NCBI GenBank assembly: GCA_029339195.1
Contig: JAPTJF010000222.1
Location: forward strand, 33,083 to 97,082
DNA length: 64,000 bases
Reading direction: 5' to 3'
DNA from: Micractinium sp. NFX-FRZ
Lineage: Eukaryota; Chlorophyta; Trebouxiophyceae; Chlorellales; Chlorellaceae
Below the pieces are notes generated by a model that saw only the letters and a program-made list of their open reading frames with translations, had not been told where the DNA came from and made no database searches. Position numbers and translations under genes: made by a program. This document shows positions 10,157-21,987 of the stretch, one piece after another (the first letter of the stretch is position 1; the number at the start of each line of letters is the position of its first letter).

Positions 10157-13100
10157 ATGGCGGCCAAGGACTATGCGGACGTTATCTTCAATGTGTTGGA
10201 CAACATCGACTTCTCCGACCCTCAGGCGGACTTTGCGTGCGGGGCCCAGTTCTCCAGCGAAGCCCCTTCGCTGTGGGTGCAGGTAGGCGCTGATCGGGAT
10301 GCACCGCAAAAGAAACGCGCCGCCAAGCTGCTGGCCGCAGCTGTCCAGAGCGGCGCCGCCACCGCTGTGGGCGCGCTGGCGGGAGGGCCGGTCAGCGCCC
10401 GCACCTCACCCCACCTCCACCGTCCACGCCTCCCTTTTCCTTACAGGGCGTGGGTCCCCTGGAGCTGCCGCTATCCGCGGAGCAGGCTGAGGCAGTGGCT
10501 GCAGTGGCGGCGCAGGCACCGTTTGGCCGCGGCTCTGCGACGCTGCTCGACCCGTCGGTGCGGCGCAGCCTGCAGCTGGAGCCAGCCCAGCTGACGATTC
10601 AAGATGAGGAGTGGGATGATGAGCTGGCCGACGCTGTTGAACTCGCGGCAGAAGGGCTGGGCCTGCCGGTGGACAGCGTGCGGGTACGTGGCAGAGGCCC
10701 GCACAGCGCACAGCGGCGCGGCAATGTAGCATGCCTGCCTGCTCGCCTCCCATGGGGGGTGCTGCCGCACTGCTTCCCTGTGGGGCACATGGCCACGCAG
10801 CCACTCGCTGCCCTGCATGCCTGCCGTCGCTCCCACCGGCTCGCCTCTCCCTGCCCTCGCTTGCGCTGCCATCCTTCATGTACCGCCAACCAGCCTGTAC
10901 CGCCACCTGGCCTGCACCGCGCCACCTGGCCTGTCCTGCCACCCGGCCTGTGCCGCCACCCGGCCTGTCCTGCGCCACCTGGCCTGCACCTCGCAGGCGG
11001 AGCTGTACAAGGTGCTGCTGTACCGCCCTGGTGACTTCTTCCTGCCACACCGCGACACGGAGAAGTCGCCGGGGATGGTGGCCACCCTGGTCGTCCAGCT
11101 GCCCTCGAAATACGAGGTGAGCTGCAGCTGGAGCATTCAACTTTGTTAAGAAGTGGGGAGGGCAAGGGGTGGGGGGTGGCGCAAGCCCCCAGGTACGGTG
11201 GCCGCTCTGGGAGTCCAGCTGGCCCCGCAACACAAAGTGAGCAGGCACTGCGATGGGTCATATGCCCCAATGCGGCTGGCTTCGCCGTTGCTGCAGCTGC
11301 CGCTGCTGCCGCTGCCACCGTTTTTCATGCCTCTGGTGCTGACGGGTATGCTGCCACTGCCACCGTTTCGGACGCCGCTGGCGCCGTTGCCATCAGCTCT
11401 GCTGCCTGCGCTCTCTCAGACATCGGCCCGCTGGCACTGCCTCATGAAACCGATGGTGCTGCAGGGAGGCCAGCTGCTTGTGCGGCACTGCGGACAGGAG
11501 CGCTCGTTCTTTGGCGGCTCCCACCCCACCGCCACCTCGGACTGCCGCTTCGCCGCCTTCTATGCCGGTGGGCTTGCCGCTGCGCCGACGCCCTTGCTCC
11601 CTGCTCTGCTTGGCACACGGAAGAGAAGAGAGGCTTGTGGCAGCAGCCACCACCACCATCTGCACGTGCAATGCACACAGCAGATGCTCTCACGTGCTCG
11701 CGAGGGTGGTCCCGCCGGCTGGGATTGCAAGCAGCCGGGCGCTGTGTGTTTTGACGGGTGATGTTGTGTTGGGGCACCACCTGCCTGCTCAGTGCCCAGT
11801 CGTCAGCAGTCCCTCGCTCAGCTATCACCCCTCCTGCCCGCCCTTGCACCCCTCCTTGGCCCGCCTCTGCAGACTGCACCCACGAGGTGCAGCCAGTGAC
11901 GAGCGGGCACCGGCTGGTGCTCATCTACAACCTGCTGCATGTGCGTGCCCCTGCCTGCCCTCATGTCAGCTGCTGCTGCTGGCCTCGACATCGTGCGTGC
12001 GCCTTGCTGTGCTGGGTGCAGGCCCATGTCCTGCCAGCCCGCCGTCCTCGTGCCGGCGCCCTTGTCCTGTGGCCTGAAGCAGCCCTCCTTCCCTGCATGC
12101 AGGTGGGCCAGGGCCCGCCGCCGGTGGTGCCCGACGCTGCCGGCGGCACTGGGCTGGAGGCGCTGCGTGGAGCGGTGCAGCGCTGGCAGGAGGATGCGGC
12201 GGGTCCGGAGAAGCTGTGCCTGATGCTGGACCACCAGTACACAGAGGTACTGCTTGTAGCGCATGTTGGGTTGGGCCGGCGTGGCAGCGTGGGCTGTAAG
12301 GGAAGGGTGGGGAGCCAGGTGCGGGAGGCACAGCTGCGTGTGAAGCGGGTCTGTCAGCACGGAAGACCCGTGCGATTGGATGGGGTGCCAGAGTCTTCAC
12401 TGCAAGGCCTCAACTGGGTGACAAGTGAGGCCAGTCACACCACGGTCCGATTGTTCGTGCCCCTCTGCTGGCGCTGCCGTCTCGTGGCCTGCAGCCAGGG
12501 CCCCTTGGCTTATATTCCTATATTCCTGCCAGCTTCCGCAACCCCAGCCCGTTGGCCTGCCATCAACTTGATATTCTTCCTCGCAGGCGGGCATCACGGC
12601 GGGGCTGCGGGCACTCAAGGGCGCCGACCGCGCGGCTGGGCAGGTGAGCCCACGCTTGCACTTGGGTGGGCGGTCGCTTGAGGGGGTGCAGGCTGTGCGG
12701 CGTAAGGGCTGCCAATGGCTTAAACAGGAACACCTGTCATTAGGCCCTACCTCCCTGCATGAAAATGTGATCTTCCTGCCCTGAGCAGTTGGGCTTGCTC
12801 CTGTTTGCCCCATCCCTCAGCTTCCCAGCAGCTTCCCTGCCCCTCCTCCCCTCTCCCACATCTCCCCCTCCCATGGCCTGCTCCTCCCACCCCGCAACGC
12901 GCACCTCCCCCTCCCCCCTCCCTCCAGGCCCTGCACCTGCTGGCCTCCCAGGGGCTGCTGGACGTGCACCTGGCAATACTGGAGAAGCACGAGAGCGGGG
13001 CGGCAGAGGAGGACGACCACGGCTGCGGGTGGGCTGACAGGCTGGGGCGCGCTGGGAGGCAGCTGGCCAGCAGCCGCCCCCCTTTGCGTCTGTTGCAGCT

Positions 13101-16100
13101 GGCGCCCTGGCCCTGCTGCTGCCTCCTCACCGTGCGGGCTCCCCGTGTGTTCCTGCAGGTATGGCGGCTGGGGCAAGCGGCGGCGGTGCGGGTACTGGGA
13201 CGGAGGCGATGACGAGGACAGCGGGCCGCACAGGTTGTTGGAGGTGTGCCATGTGCCACGGGGAGGCAGGGGAGTGGAAACTTGGTGACAGAAAGCTGCT
13301 GAGGTGGATGCAGTGGCCGCGCATTGTGGGGCATGCTGCCAGCCCGCCTGCTGCCAGCAGCGCGTTCCCCGGGCACGCGCACCTCCAGCCTTGTCCACAG
13401 TCCCTGCTGCTTCAACCTGCCATTCTCTGCACTGCTCCACTCCGGTTTGCTCGAACCTGCTTCTCTCTGCCCTGCCCTGCCAGGTGCACGACGTCAGCCA
13501 CAGCGCCGACATGTGGGCCACCCTGGAGGGGCAGCGGCGCGACTTTGGGGCCATGCGGGTGAACTGGGCCATAGAGGGGCCACGCATTTGGGGCCATGCG
13601 TGTCATCTGGGTTAAGGCGGCCCGCGTTTGGGGACATGCATGTGAGCTGAGCACGCACGTCAATGGGAGGAATACGAACTCAACCAGCAGGCTGCAGCCG
13701 TCTGCGTATGCTGACAGGCCAGAGGCTGCCTCCCTGGCAGGCCCGCGTGCTAGCTAGCTGCGTGGCTGCCTCGCACTCGTTCGTGGATGCTTGTGCGCGC
13801 CCGGCTGCCCGCTCACAAGCCCTCCCGCCCGCTCGCACACCTTGTATGTGCAGGTGGAGGAGGGCAGGGAGGTGCTGCCCCACGACTTCTTTGATGGTCT
13901 GGACCCGGATGACGAGGAGTACGAGGGGTGAGGAGAGGAGCACAAGGGGACGAAGGATGAGGCGGGTGATTGGGGGGTACAGCGAGAGCCCGCTGCTCTC
14001 CCCGCTGGCCTGCTGCTCACTGTCAGCGCCAAGCTGCTCATCCCCTTTACTTGGCACCTGGGTTGAGCGCTGGCCGCCATCGCCTAGACATGCCTGCATT
14101 GGAAAACGAGATGTCCTCCCCTGCACCCCTCTTCCCTCTTCCTGGCAGGTACACGGGCAACGCCGGCGCCACGCTGGACCGGTGAGGGCCTGCAGGCCCC
14201 CACAGCTGCTGCCTGACAGCGGCAGCCTGGCCGGCCTGCCTGCTAAAGATGGCAGTGGCATTGTTGCATTTGGCACGGCATGAAGAAAGCATAGGCCCTA
14301 GGGAGATGATGCCAGGCCGCCACCGCCCGTCCCCCCGTCACCCCACCCACTCTGCGGCCCCACCGTGCAGGTGGTACCGCCGCGCCGCGCTGGTCATGTG
14401 GCCACGCAGCCGGCGCTCCCGCATCCTGGCCGCCTGCAACGTCAACGGTGCGATCTCCCAGCTGGCAGCTGACCTGGCGGCCGGTGAGCCAGCAGGGCAG
14501 TGTGCGACGTTTGCTGCCGGCATCGTCGAGCATCTTCAAAAGGCGGCAGCCGGCAGCGGCGCCTACCAGCGTGCGCCGGTGTATGGAGCCATTTGGGGCT
14601 GCAGCACCAGTTACCAGCGGGGGGCCAGTGCTGACTCGCTGGGCAAGCTGTTGAACTGCATTGCTGACATGGCAGAGGCCCAGGCGGCAGAAGCCGGCCG
14701 GGTGGTTGGCGAAGCTGCGGCGGCAGCCGAAACCAGCGAAGCAGCAACCGCAGGCGAGGCAGCCGGAGCAGCGGCGGCTGCAGCAGCAGCACCAGCTGCT
14801 GCAAAGGCAGCCGAGCAGGCCCCACTGCCGCCCTCGGGAGCAGCCAGCGACAGCTCCCCTGCCAGCCTGGCCCGCCGCTGCCTGGAAAGTGTGCTGCCCA
14901 GCCAGCTCAGCGCCGCTTATCACGCTGCCCCAGTCTTCCGCCTGGGCAGGGCTGTGGGCTGGCCACAGCTGCAGCCGTCGCTGCTGACGCTGCTGCGCCA
15001 CTCCCTGGCCATGCCGCACGGTGTCGGGGGCGCGGTCAGCCTGCTGCACGGCATGGCGCAGCAGCTGCAGCAGTGGCAGCGGCAGCTGAAGCAGGCGCAT
15101 CCGCAGCTGAACGCGCAAGCAGACCCCGCTGCGGCTGCTGCAGCTGTGGCTTCGGGACCCAGCTTCATGGCTGCAGTGGCCTGCCTGATGGCAGCATGCC
15201 AGCTGGCGGTAGCGGCGGTGGTCAGCCGCGGGCCCAGCAATGCGGGTCACTCTTCAGCCTCGCTTGCTGCGGCACCTCCCATGCTGGAGACCCTGGTGAT
15301 CCTCGGCTCACGGCAGCTCCTGCCGCTGGTGCAGCAGCTGCTGCCGCTCGCCGTGGGGAGCGACCAGCCCGCCGGCGTGGCCGCCCTGGTGCTTGTGCAG
15401 CAGCGGTTTGGCTGGGAGGCGGTGCGTCCGGCGGCGCAGCTGCTGGTGTCCCGCTGCGAGGCAGATGGCAGCCAGCTGCCACGCAGCATGGCCCTGCTGC
15501 GCAAGCTGGCGGAGGTGGCGGCAGCAGCGGGCACGCCTGGGCAGACGCAACAGGCACTGCAGGAGGCGTCAGTGGCGGCAGGCAAGGAGAATGCTGGCGC
15601 AGCGCAGCCCGCGCCAGCTGCACCCCATGCAGCCCCGCCCGCCGCCAAGTCAGCAGAGAAGCTGCAGCAGGCACAGGAGCTGCAATGCCAGCTGGCAGGG
15701 CTGCTTGCGGCCGCGCTGGACGTCGCTCTCAAGGAGGCAGGCGGTGCAGCCCGCAGCGCGCAGTTCGTGGTCGACGCGTTTGCAGCAGTGCACGCGCTGC
15801 TGCCTGGCGTGGGCCTGGCGCCCTGCCGCGCCGCCATCGTGGCCGGCATGCCGCTGACTGGACTGGCAGACCGGCTGGCGCTGCTGTCTGCCCGGATCGG
15901 GCAGCTGGAGGGGCGCTACCCGGCCCTGGACTGCCTGCACCCCGCCTGCACCCAGCTCCACGCCCTGCTGGGGCAGGATGCCAAACAAGGTGGGCACCCG
16001 GCTTGGCCGCATTGGCTGAAGAAGAAGAAGAAGATTCAGCCCGAAGGCGTGGGGTTGAGGCCGGATTGGCTGCCTGGTCCGGTGGACTGGCCTGGCTGGC

Positions 16101-16961
16101 TCAGCTCTGCAGTGCCTGCCTGCCTGCCTGCATGCTCGGCAGGGTTGCACCGCTAGCAGGCGCCACGTGTGTGCGGGGCCAGGATCCCACGTGCCTGCTG
16201 CTCTCCCTCCTCAATCTCCCTCCCTCCCCGTGCCGTTGGCGCCCCGCCTCCCCTGCAGCCTGCCCCGCCCTGCTGGCGCTCACGCGCCACACTGCGGCCA
16301 GCATCAAGGCGCGGTCCAAGGCGCTGCTGGCTCCTCAGAAGGATTGGTCGATCCGCTGCAACCTCCCTTGCACGTGCACCGACTGCCGCGCGGCGCAGGT
16401 AGGCAAGGGCATGGGCAGGGGTGGACAATGGGCTGTGTGCAAGCTAGCACAGAATTATCCTGCCCTGCAGCTCGTTCCGCCCTCCCCTGGTGCGTGTTTG
16501 TGCAACTTGAGCTGTACGCCGAGTCTGCCGGCATTGCTATGCGATGCCACACTTGTTTGGTAACTGTGGTTTGCCTGCCCCCCCCCCCCCCACCCCCCAC
16601 CCCCCCCACCCCCCCCCCACCCCCACCCCCCCCCATCCCATCTGCTTTCTTCGCCACCCTGCAGGCCTTCCTCCAGCACCCCACCCAGAACGTGCGCCAG
16701 TTCCCCCTGCTCGTCAAGCAGCAGAAGCATGTCGGCAGCAGCCTGGACCGCCACGCGCGCGGCTTGGTGCAGCACACGACGCTGCGCACCGGCCGGCCCT
16801 ACAAGCTCATGCTCACAAAGACACAGCTGTTCTGGCAGCAGCAGCAGCAGCAGGGCAGGGCGCTGGCAGGCAAGGCAGCGGAGCTCACGAAGCTGCTGCC
16901 CAAGGCTGCGCCGTGGGAGGGCGCCGCAGCGGCTGCGGCCATGCTGGCAGGCGCTCCATGA
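10157..16961 (+). CDS. Large 2-oxoglutarate/Fe(II) oxygenase-domain protein, 1092 aa
   Basis: Fifteen exons join in phase: 10157-10282, 10447-10683, 10997-11116, 11465-11567, 11873-11940, 12103-12246, 12587-12643, 12928-13028, 13159-13243, 13484-13558, 13854-13927, 14149-14181, 14371-15989, 16259-16398 and 16665-16961. The oxygenase core has iron ligands His139 and Asp141 (LPHRDTEK) and His199 (DCTHEVQPV). The likely 2OG-binding Arg is Arg209 (GHRLVLIYNL). Downstream EYEGYTGNAGATLDRWYRRA and LVMWPRSRR match a motif of large fungal/algal 2OG oxygenase-like proteins. The big exon at 14371-15989 codes for an Ala-rich helical domain. A CNLPCTCTDCRAAQ segment near the C-terminus looks like a small metal-binding knuckle. 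Substrate unknown. A start at 10115 is also in frame. Confidence 0.88.
10884..10992 (+). repeat. Short minisatellite in 2OG oxygenase intron 2
   Basis: Repeated units resembling CCGCCACCTGGCCTG, with CCGCCACCCGGCCTG variants, run up to the acceptor of the exon at 10997. Confidence 0.75.
16574..16636 (+). repeat. Poly-C tract with scattered A before an exon
   Basis: About 60 bases are almost pure C with single A interruptions. The tract lies in the last intron of the 2OG oxygenase, about 30 bases upstream of the acceptor at 16664. It probably acts as an extreme polypyrimidine tract. It could also form G-quadruplex or i-motif structures. Confidence 0.9.
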
Positions 16962-17052
16962 GCCGCGGCGGCGGGCGCGGCGGCAGCACAGCGCAGTGCT
17001 GTCTGAGCCGACCTGAATCGGCTTGGCGTCTTCATAAGCTGCTGTACAATCG

Positions 17053-17057
17053 TGTAA
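17053..17057 (+). promoter_or_regulatory. TGTAA poly(A) signal of the 2OG oxygenase gene
   Basis: TGTAA lies about 90 bases after the TGA stop at 16959-16961. Confidence 0.6.
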
Positions 17058-17185
17058 ATTATGAGCACCACCCAGGGAGTGGGGCGGTTTTGACAAGCAC
17101 CAACCAGCAAGGGCCGCCTATGATGGTGCATGTTCCGTAAACACCCATTGGTCACTCCCTCTTATGTTTCGCCACTCTCCCCACA

Positions 17186-17190
17186 TTACA
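17186..17190 (-). promoter_or_regulatory. TGTAA poly(A) signal of MYND copy 1
   Basis: On the minus strand TGTAA lies about 180 bases beyond the stop of the MYND-finger gene. Confidence 0.55.
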
Positions 17191-17366
17191 TGCACTATAA
17201 ATCATTTGGCTGAGCAGGGCAATCCAACGCATGGGCGCCGGTAGGCATGGCCCACATGGGAGGCTGTGAACGCCAAGGTGGCAGCGTGTGCCCACACAGG
17301 GGGTGATGCCGCTCACACACTGCCGCTGTCAGCTGCCGCTGGTGGCTGTGCTGCCCCAGCTGCGGC

Positions 17367-20300
17367 TCATGCTTCCGCTTCTGCTGACCGCAGCGCCCCC
17401 AGTGCAGCGCACACCTTGCGGTGGCCGCCTGCACGCCAGTCGGCTGCCTGGCAGGCTGGGTTGCAGTAGCGCACGGCGCGGCAGCCCCCGCACCGCTTGC
17501 TGCCCACCACCTGCCCGCAGTCGGGCCCGCCCTGGGCAGCCAGGTTGGCGCACAGCAGGTTGGCACACCCGCGTGTGGCCGCCACCTGCGCCAGATCCAG
17601 CGCCGCCGCCGCCTGCTGCTCCGGCTGCTGCCAGTGGGCTTCCAACGCCGCTGCCAGCTGCGTGGCCAGCGGCAGCAGGCGCTGCGTGAACGCCTCCCGC
17701 ACTGCTGCACGTGCCTCGCTTGCGTCGGCAGGCAGTGGTGCCGCCGCTTCGCCCAGCTGGGCAGCCGCCACCAGCACGTCGGCAGGCACCTGGGCTGCCG
17801 GCCCGCTGCCGTCTGCCTCTGCTGCCTCCTGGACGGCTTGGGCCAGGGTGGACAGTAGGCAGTACAGGTTGCTGTGCAGGGCCTCCACCTGCAGTACAGG
17901 TTGCCATGGACAGGAACCAGGGACGCGGGGTGCACTAGTGTCGTTACGCTATTGACTGCACATGCCCCCCAGTGCAAACTAGATTGCAAGCAGCCTCACA
18001 ACGCTGCAGGGGCTGGCTCCCGTCAGCTGCACGTCCACTGCCAAGCGCTGCAGGGCAGAGGCGCACCGCAAGCCCACCTGCTCCAGCTCCCCGGGCGCCC
18101 ACTGCTGCTGCTGCCGCTCAGCCCCCAGGCTGCTCTCCACCAGCTCTTGCAGCAGGCTGCTGCTGATCAGGGCGGCCGCCAGCCGGGGGGCATTTTGGGC
18201 CAACGTGGTCACCGTTGCAGGCAGCGCTCCCGGGAGGCGGGAGGCATTGGCAGCACTGCTCTCCAATGCCTGCACAGGTTTGGGGGATGAGCAGCCAGGT
18301 TGAGTGGCTGGCGGCGCAAGCTTTCCAGCACATTTGCAGCGCAGAGCGCACGCGCAGCGTTGCAAGGCAGCCAGCCCAACAGCTGTCTGTGGCATGCGTG
18401 ACGGTCACCTGCGCACGCGGCAGAGCCGTGCGTGCCACAGGCAGCAGGGCCACGAGGCGACGGCTGCACCCCGGCGGGGGGCTGCAGTGTCGCAGGCAGC
18501 TAGTCAGCCTGCTGATCACTGCGCTGGCTGCTTCGTTGCTATGGTTGGGAGACATGTCGCTGTCAGGGGTGCGGCGGTGCTCGAGGGCCACAGCAACAGC
18601 GCACACGTGCGCTGCCATGCAGGCGACCAACTGCCTACACAGGTTGGATAGGGGGGTGAGTTGCAACGTGGCTGGGGCAGCGGTTGCACGCATGGAACAG
18701 TGGGTGCATGCGTGGCACGCAACCCTGGCAAATGGATGGGCGCGGGTGCCCGGACCAGGCCGCTTTGCGGCAATGCGAGAGGGACATCTTTACGGTGCAG
18801 CTCCACACTCCCACTCACCCAGGCAGCGCTCTTGTCGCCGCGCCCTCTTCTTTGCAGTCGTAGATCCAGTTGCAGGCAATCATTGACAGATCAAGGGCTG
18901 ACAGCACGTGTAGCCCGTCGGCCTGCTGCGCCTCTTCGTCTCCCGCCAGGTGGTGCGCCAGCCGGCAGGCGCTGGCATGCAGCCCCCGCAGCTGAGCCGC
19001 ATGCTCCTGCTGCGCCGCCTCAGTCTCGCCCCCAAACAGCAGGTCGGGCGAGGGCGGGCAGAGTGTGACGAATGCTGCCAGGCAGTATGCAAGAGCCCGG
19101 GCTGCCTTGCGTGGCGCCACTGCGGCAAGCTGTGCCACCGCCTGGGCCGCTTGCATGGCGCCTGCCCGGAAGCTGGAACGCGTTGCCTGATCCCAGCTGG
19201 CTGCTGCCGCCGACTCCCTTGCCAGGGCGCATGGTGCGTGCAGGCTGCGGAGAAAATCGGTCACCAGCGTCGGCTGCGCCCCCTCCTGCTGCACCCTCTC
19301 GCCCACGCGGGCCAAGGCTGGCAGCCGCTGCGCCGCCTGCCTGGCTGCATGCTGGCGCAGTTCAGGCGGCCCTTGGTCCAGCACGCCACATATGTGGGCC
19401 CACGCACAGGCTGCAGCCACCTGCACCTCGCAAGAGACGCGTTTGGCTGCTGCTCCGCCGGTGGCTGGCGGGCGGGTGGCGGCATCCAGCATCGCCGCCA
19501 CCGCATCCACCAGCTGTGTGCCGCCGCTGCCCTGAAGCTGCGGCGTCAGCCCCTGCTGCAGGCAGGGCGCCGACAAGATGCGGCTGAAGTGTATGACGGG
19601 GGGGTGGCCGTCGCTGCCGCGGCTGCCGCTGGCCCGGCTGCTGCCGCCGCTGCCACTGCTGCCACCACCGCCGCTGCTGCCACCGCTGCTGCTGCCCTGC
19701 CTGCAAGGCTGGGCTGGGCTCAAAATGTCCCGGGCTATGGGCAGCAGCAGCGCTGCCAGCTGGGCCTGCAGCGGTGGCGCTGCCTGTAGCGCTGCCTGGT
19801 GCCTCAGGAATGCTGGAGAGGTGAACACAGTATTGAATACCGAAATGCACACGAGCAGGGCCGTGCCCACGGGCACAGCTGCAAGCAAGAATTGGGTAAC
19901 ACGGTGCATAGAGAGGGTGAGGCGCGGCCTTGCAGCATGAAGGCAGGCAGGCGGGCAGGCAGGCGGGCGGGCAAGCAAGCGGGCCGGGAGATTGCTGTTG
20001 ATCAGGTGGGCACGCAGCCGAGCAGGCGGGCAGGCCTGGGGAGCGCCTTGGCAGCAGGGCCTCGGCGCCTCACCCGCGTCTTGCGCAAAGCGGATGACCG
20101 TTGCCATGGCCGCCAGCCAGCGTGGGAGCTCAGCAGGGCTGGCCACCGCGGCTGCCCAGGTGTCAAGGATGCGCGGGTGGCTGGGTGCTGATGTCGTGAG
20201 CAGCTGCAGCAGTGCCTGTATGGCTGCCAGCTGCAGCTCGGCCAACAGCAGGGCACCGTCCAGTGTGGAAGCTGCCCCAGACTCCTCCAGCGGGCTCTCA

Positions 20301-20953
20301 GCAGGGCAGATGCTGCCCAGCAGAAGCAGGTTCGACACCAGCGTGCGCCCGTTGGTGAGGAAGATGCTGGCGCAGCGTGCCCAGCGGAAGAGGTCGCTGC
20401 CGCTGCTGGCCCAGCCGCCGGCGGCGGCCAGGCGGCTGCAGTTGGCAATAGCGTCCAGCGCGAGGTACATCCAGGCAGACGCGTGGTTCACGGAACCAAA
20501 CACGCACAGGGCTCCCATGGCAGGCGCAGCACCCGCAAGCGCGCCACCCAGCTCAGCAAGCTGCCTGCAACACGTTTGGGGGGCGGAGCGAGGGGGCGTG
20601 CATGGGGCCTGTGCGGCCTGCCAACGTGGGTGCTGCCTTCTCATGGCGTGGGTGCTGCCCTCCCATGGTTTCCTCACCCAGCACCCATGAGCAGCTGCAA
20701 GCAGACAATGTCCCGTGCACCCTGCGCCTATCGCATGTGAAAGCATGCTCCCAGCAGGGCAGGCCACAGCGGTGCACCTGCAGATGCCGGCACGCTCCTC
20801 CTCCCCTGCGCTGCTCCAGACGGGATCGGCAGCCTTGACGGCTGCGTTGAGGCGGGGCCGCAGGATGGTTGCGGTGTGGACATCCGGAGCAGACACCGTC
20901 GCGCACAGACGTGTGCACCTGTCCAGCAGGGTGGACAGCTCCGCGAGGGCCAT
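17367..20953 (-). CDS. MYND-type zinc-finger protein, copy 1, 888 aa
   Basis: Six minus-strand exons, 20953-20778, 20564-20074, 19878-18819, 18634-18409, 18269-18078 and 17888-17367, keep phase throughout. Exon 5 might instead end at 18000. The protein begins MALAELSTLLDRC. It is mostly Ala/Leu-rich helices (ARM/HEAT-like in appearance) with a Ser/Gly-rich linker. It ends in a MYND finger at about residues 823-875: RGCANLLCANLAAQGGPDC, then KRCGGCRAVRYCNPAC and ADWRAGGHRKVC, with Cys and His ligands in MYND spacing. MYND fingers usually bind Pro-rich peptides. No SET domain is visible. The exon 3 start was fixed by length match to copy 2. Related members in this window are at 51255-54712, 61336-63540 and 1436-1580. 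Confidence 0.82.
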
Positions 20954-21987
20954 GGCTTGGAGTGCCGCGAGGGCCACGGCTTGGGGTGACCTGTAGGCGG
21001 CCCGGGGGCGGGCGGGGGCAGCGGGTGGAGCGGGTGGCGGGTCGGGGATAGGCGGCACCTGCAGCGGCGACTCCGATCAGCACTTTGCGTGTAATGTTTG
21101 TAACTGCAATTATGTACTATGTGTGGGCTCAAACACGCGCCCTGGCGGAGCATGAGGGCACGGCGGAAGCGCTGACGACGCAGGCCTTCACCTTCGGAGC
21201 GCTGGTGGTGGTCTGTGTCGCTGTCGGAAGCAAGTGCAAGCCCAGGACGGCTGCCACAGAAGCTGACAGTCGCGGCGCCGCCCGCAGCATGCGCAGCGCT
21301 GCCGCGCGCAACACATGTGACAGCATTGTCCCCCCCGTCGGAGGGGCAGCAAGAAATATACAGACGCGTTGCACATTGGCTGTGGTGCTGCCACATTCAA
21401 TGCTTGGGGTGTTCACATGAACCCACAGCCTTTTGCCACCAAGCCGCCGCGGGCTGCTTGCAGCGGCATCCAAGTATGACAAAGGCACTTCCACAGTGTC
21501 TCGGTGCCGTGTGTACCTCTCGTTGTTTGTGTCATTCAGGGTGTGCCTCACCTTTCCATAATTGCATATGCATGAGCTGCCGCTGCAGGAAAGCCGCCGC
21601 ATGCTGCGATGCCGCAAAAGGTGCCCACTCTCACCCCACCACAACCTTTGTCTCCGGTAGCAATGCCCCCAGCGCAGTGCCTGGCGTTCCGCCCTACAGG
21701 TTCGCCCTCTGTGCGTGTGGCGAAACACAGCGCATCTAATGCAAGCCAGCTGCTCCACAACCCAGTGGCCTACTCGATGTCAACAAAGGTAAGGGCGTGT
21801 CCATGCCTGTGTTGCATGACACCTCTAGGCAACAAACACATAGTGGATCAAGCAGCTAGGTTTGCGTTCAAACCGTGCAAGAATGGTCAGTTCTACACGC
21901 GTTGCATTTTGGGGCCGGCTAGCGCCAGGGCAGTCATCTATTGATTTTAGTGTGGGGCGGTGCAGCACCGCATCAGTCGCAGCAAGT
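20954..21987. other. Divergent promoter region between MYND copy 1 and the F-box gene
   Basis: About 1 kb separates the two start codons, which point away from each other. I saw no convincing coding exon or repeat. Open frames here have no recognisable motifs. Confidence 0.5.

Larger units (their letters stand above)
16962..17366. other. Convergent 3' region
   Basis: This lies between the ends of the 2OG oxygenase (+) and MYND copy 1 (-). It holds TGTAA on the plus strand at 17053-17057 and on the minus strand at 17190-17186. No coding sequence was recognised. Confidence 0.6.

Noticed and set aside
16574..16636. Poly-C tract as coding poly-Pro
   Set aside because: It lies inside an intron with clear splice sites on both sides.
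18815..21058. Single 747-aa minus-strand open frame
   Set aside because: It reads through several introns of MYND copy 1. Comparison with copy 2 shows only parts of it are exon.
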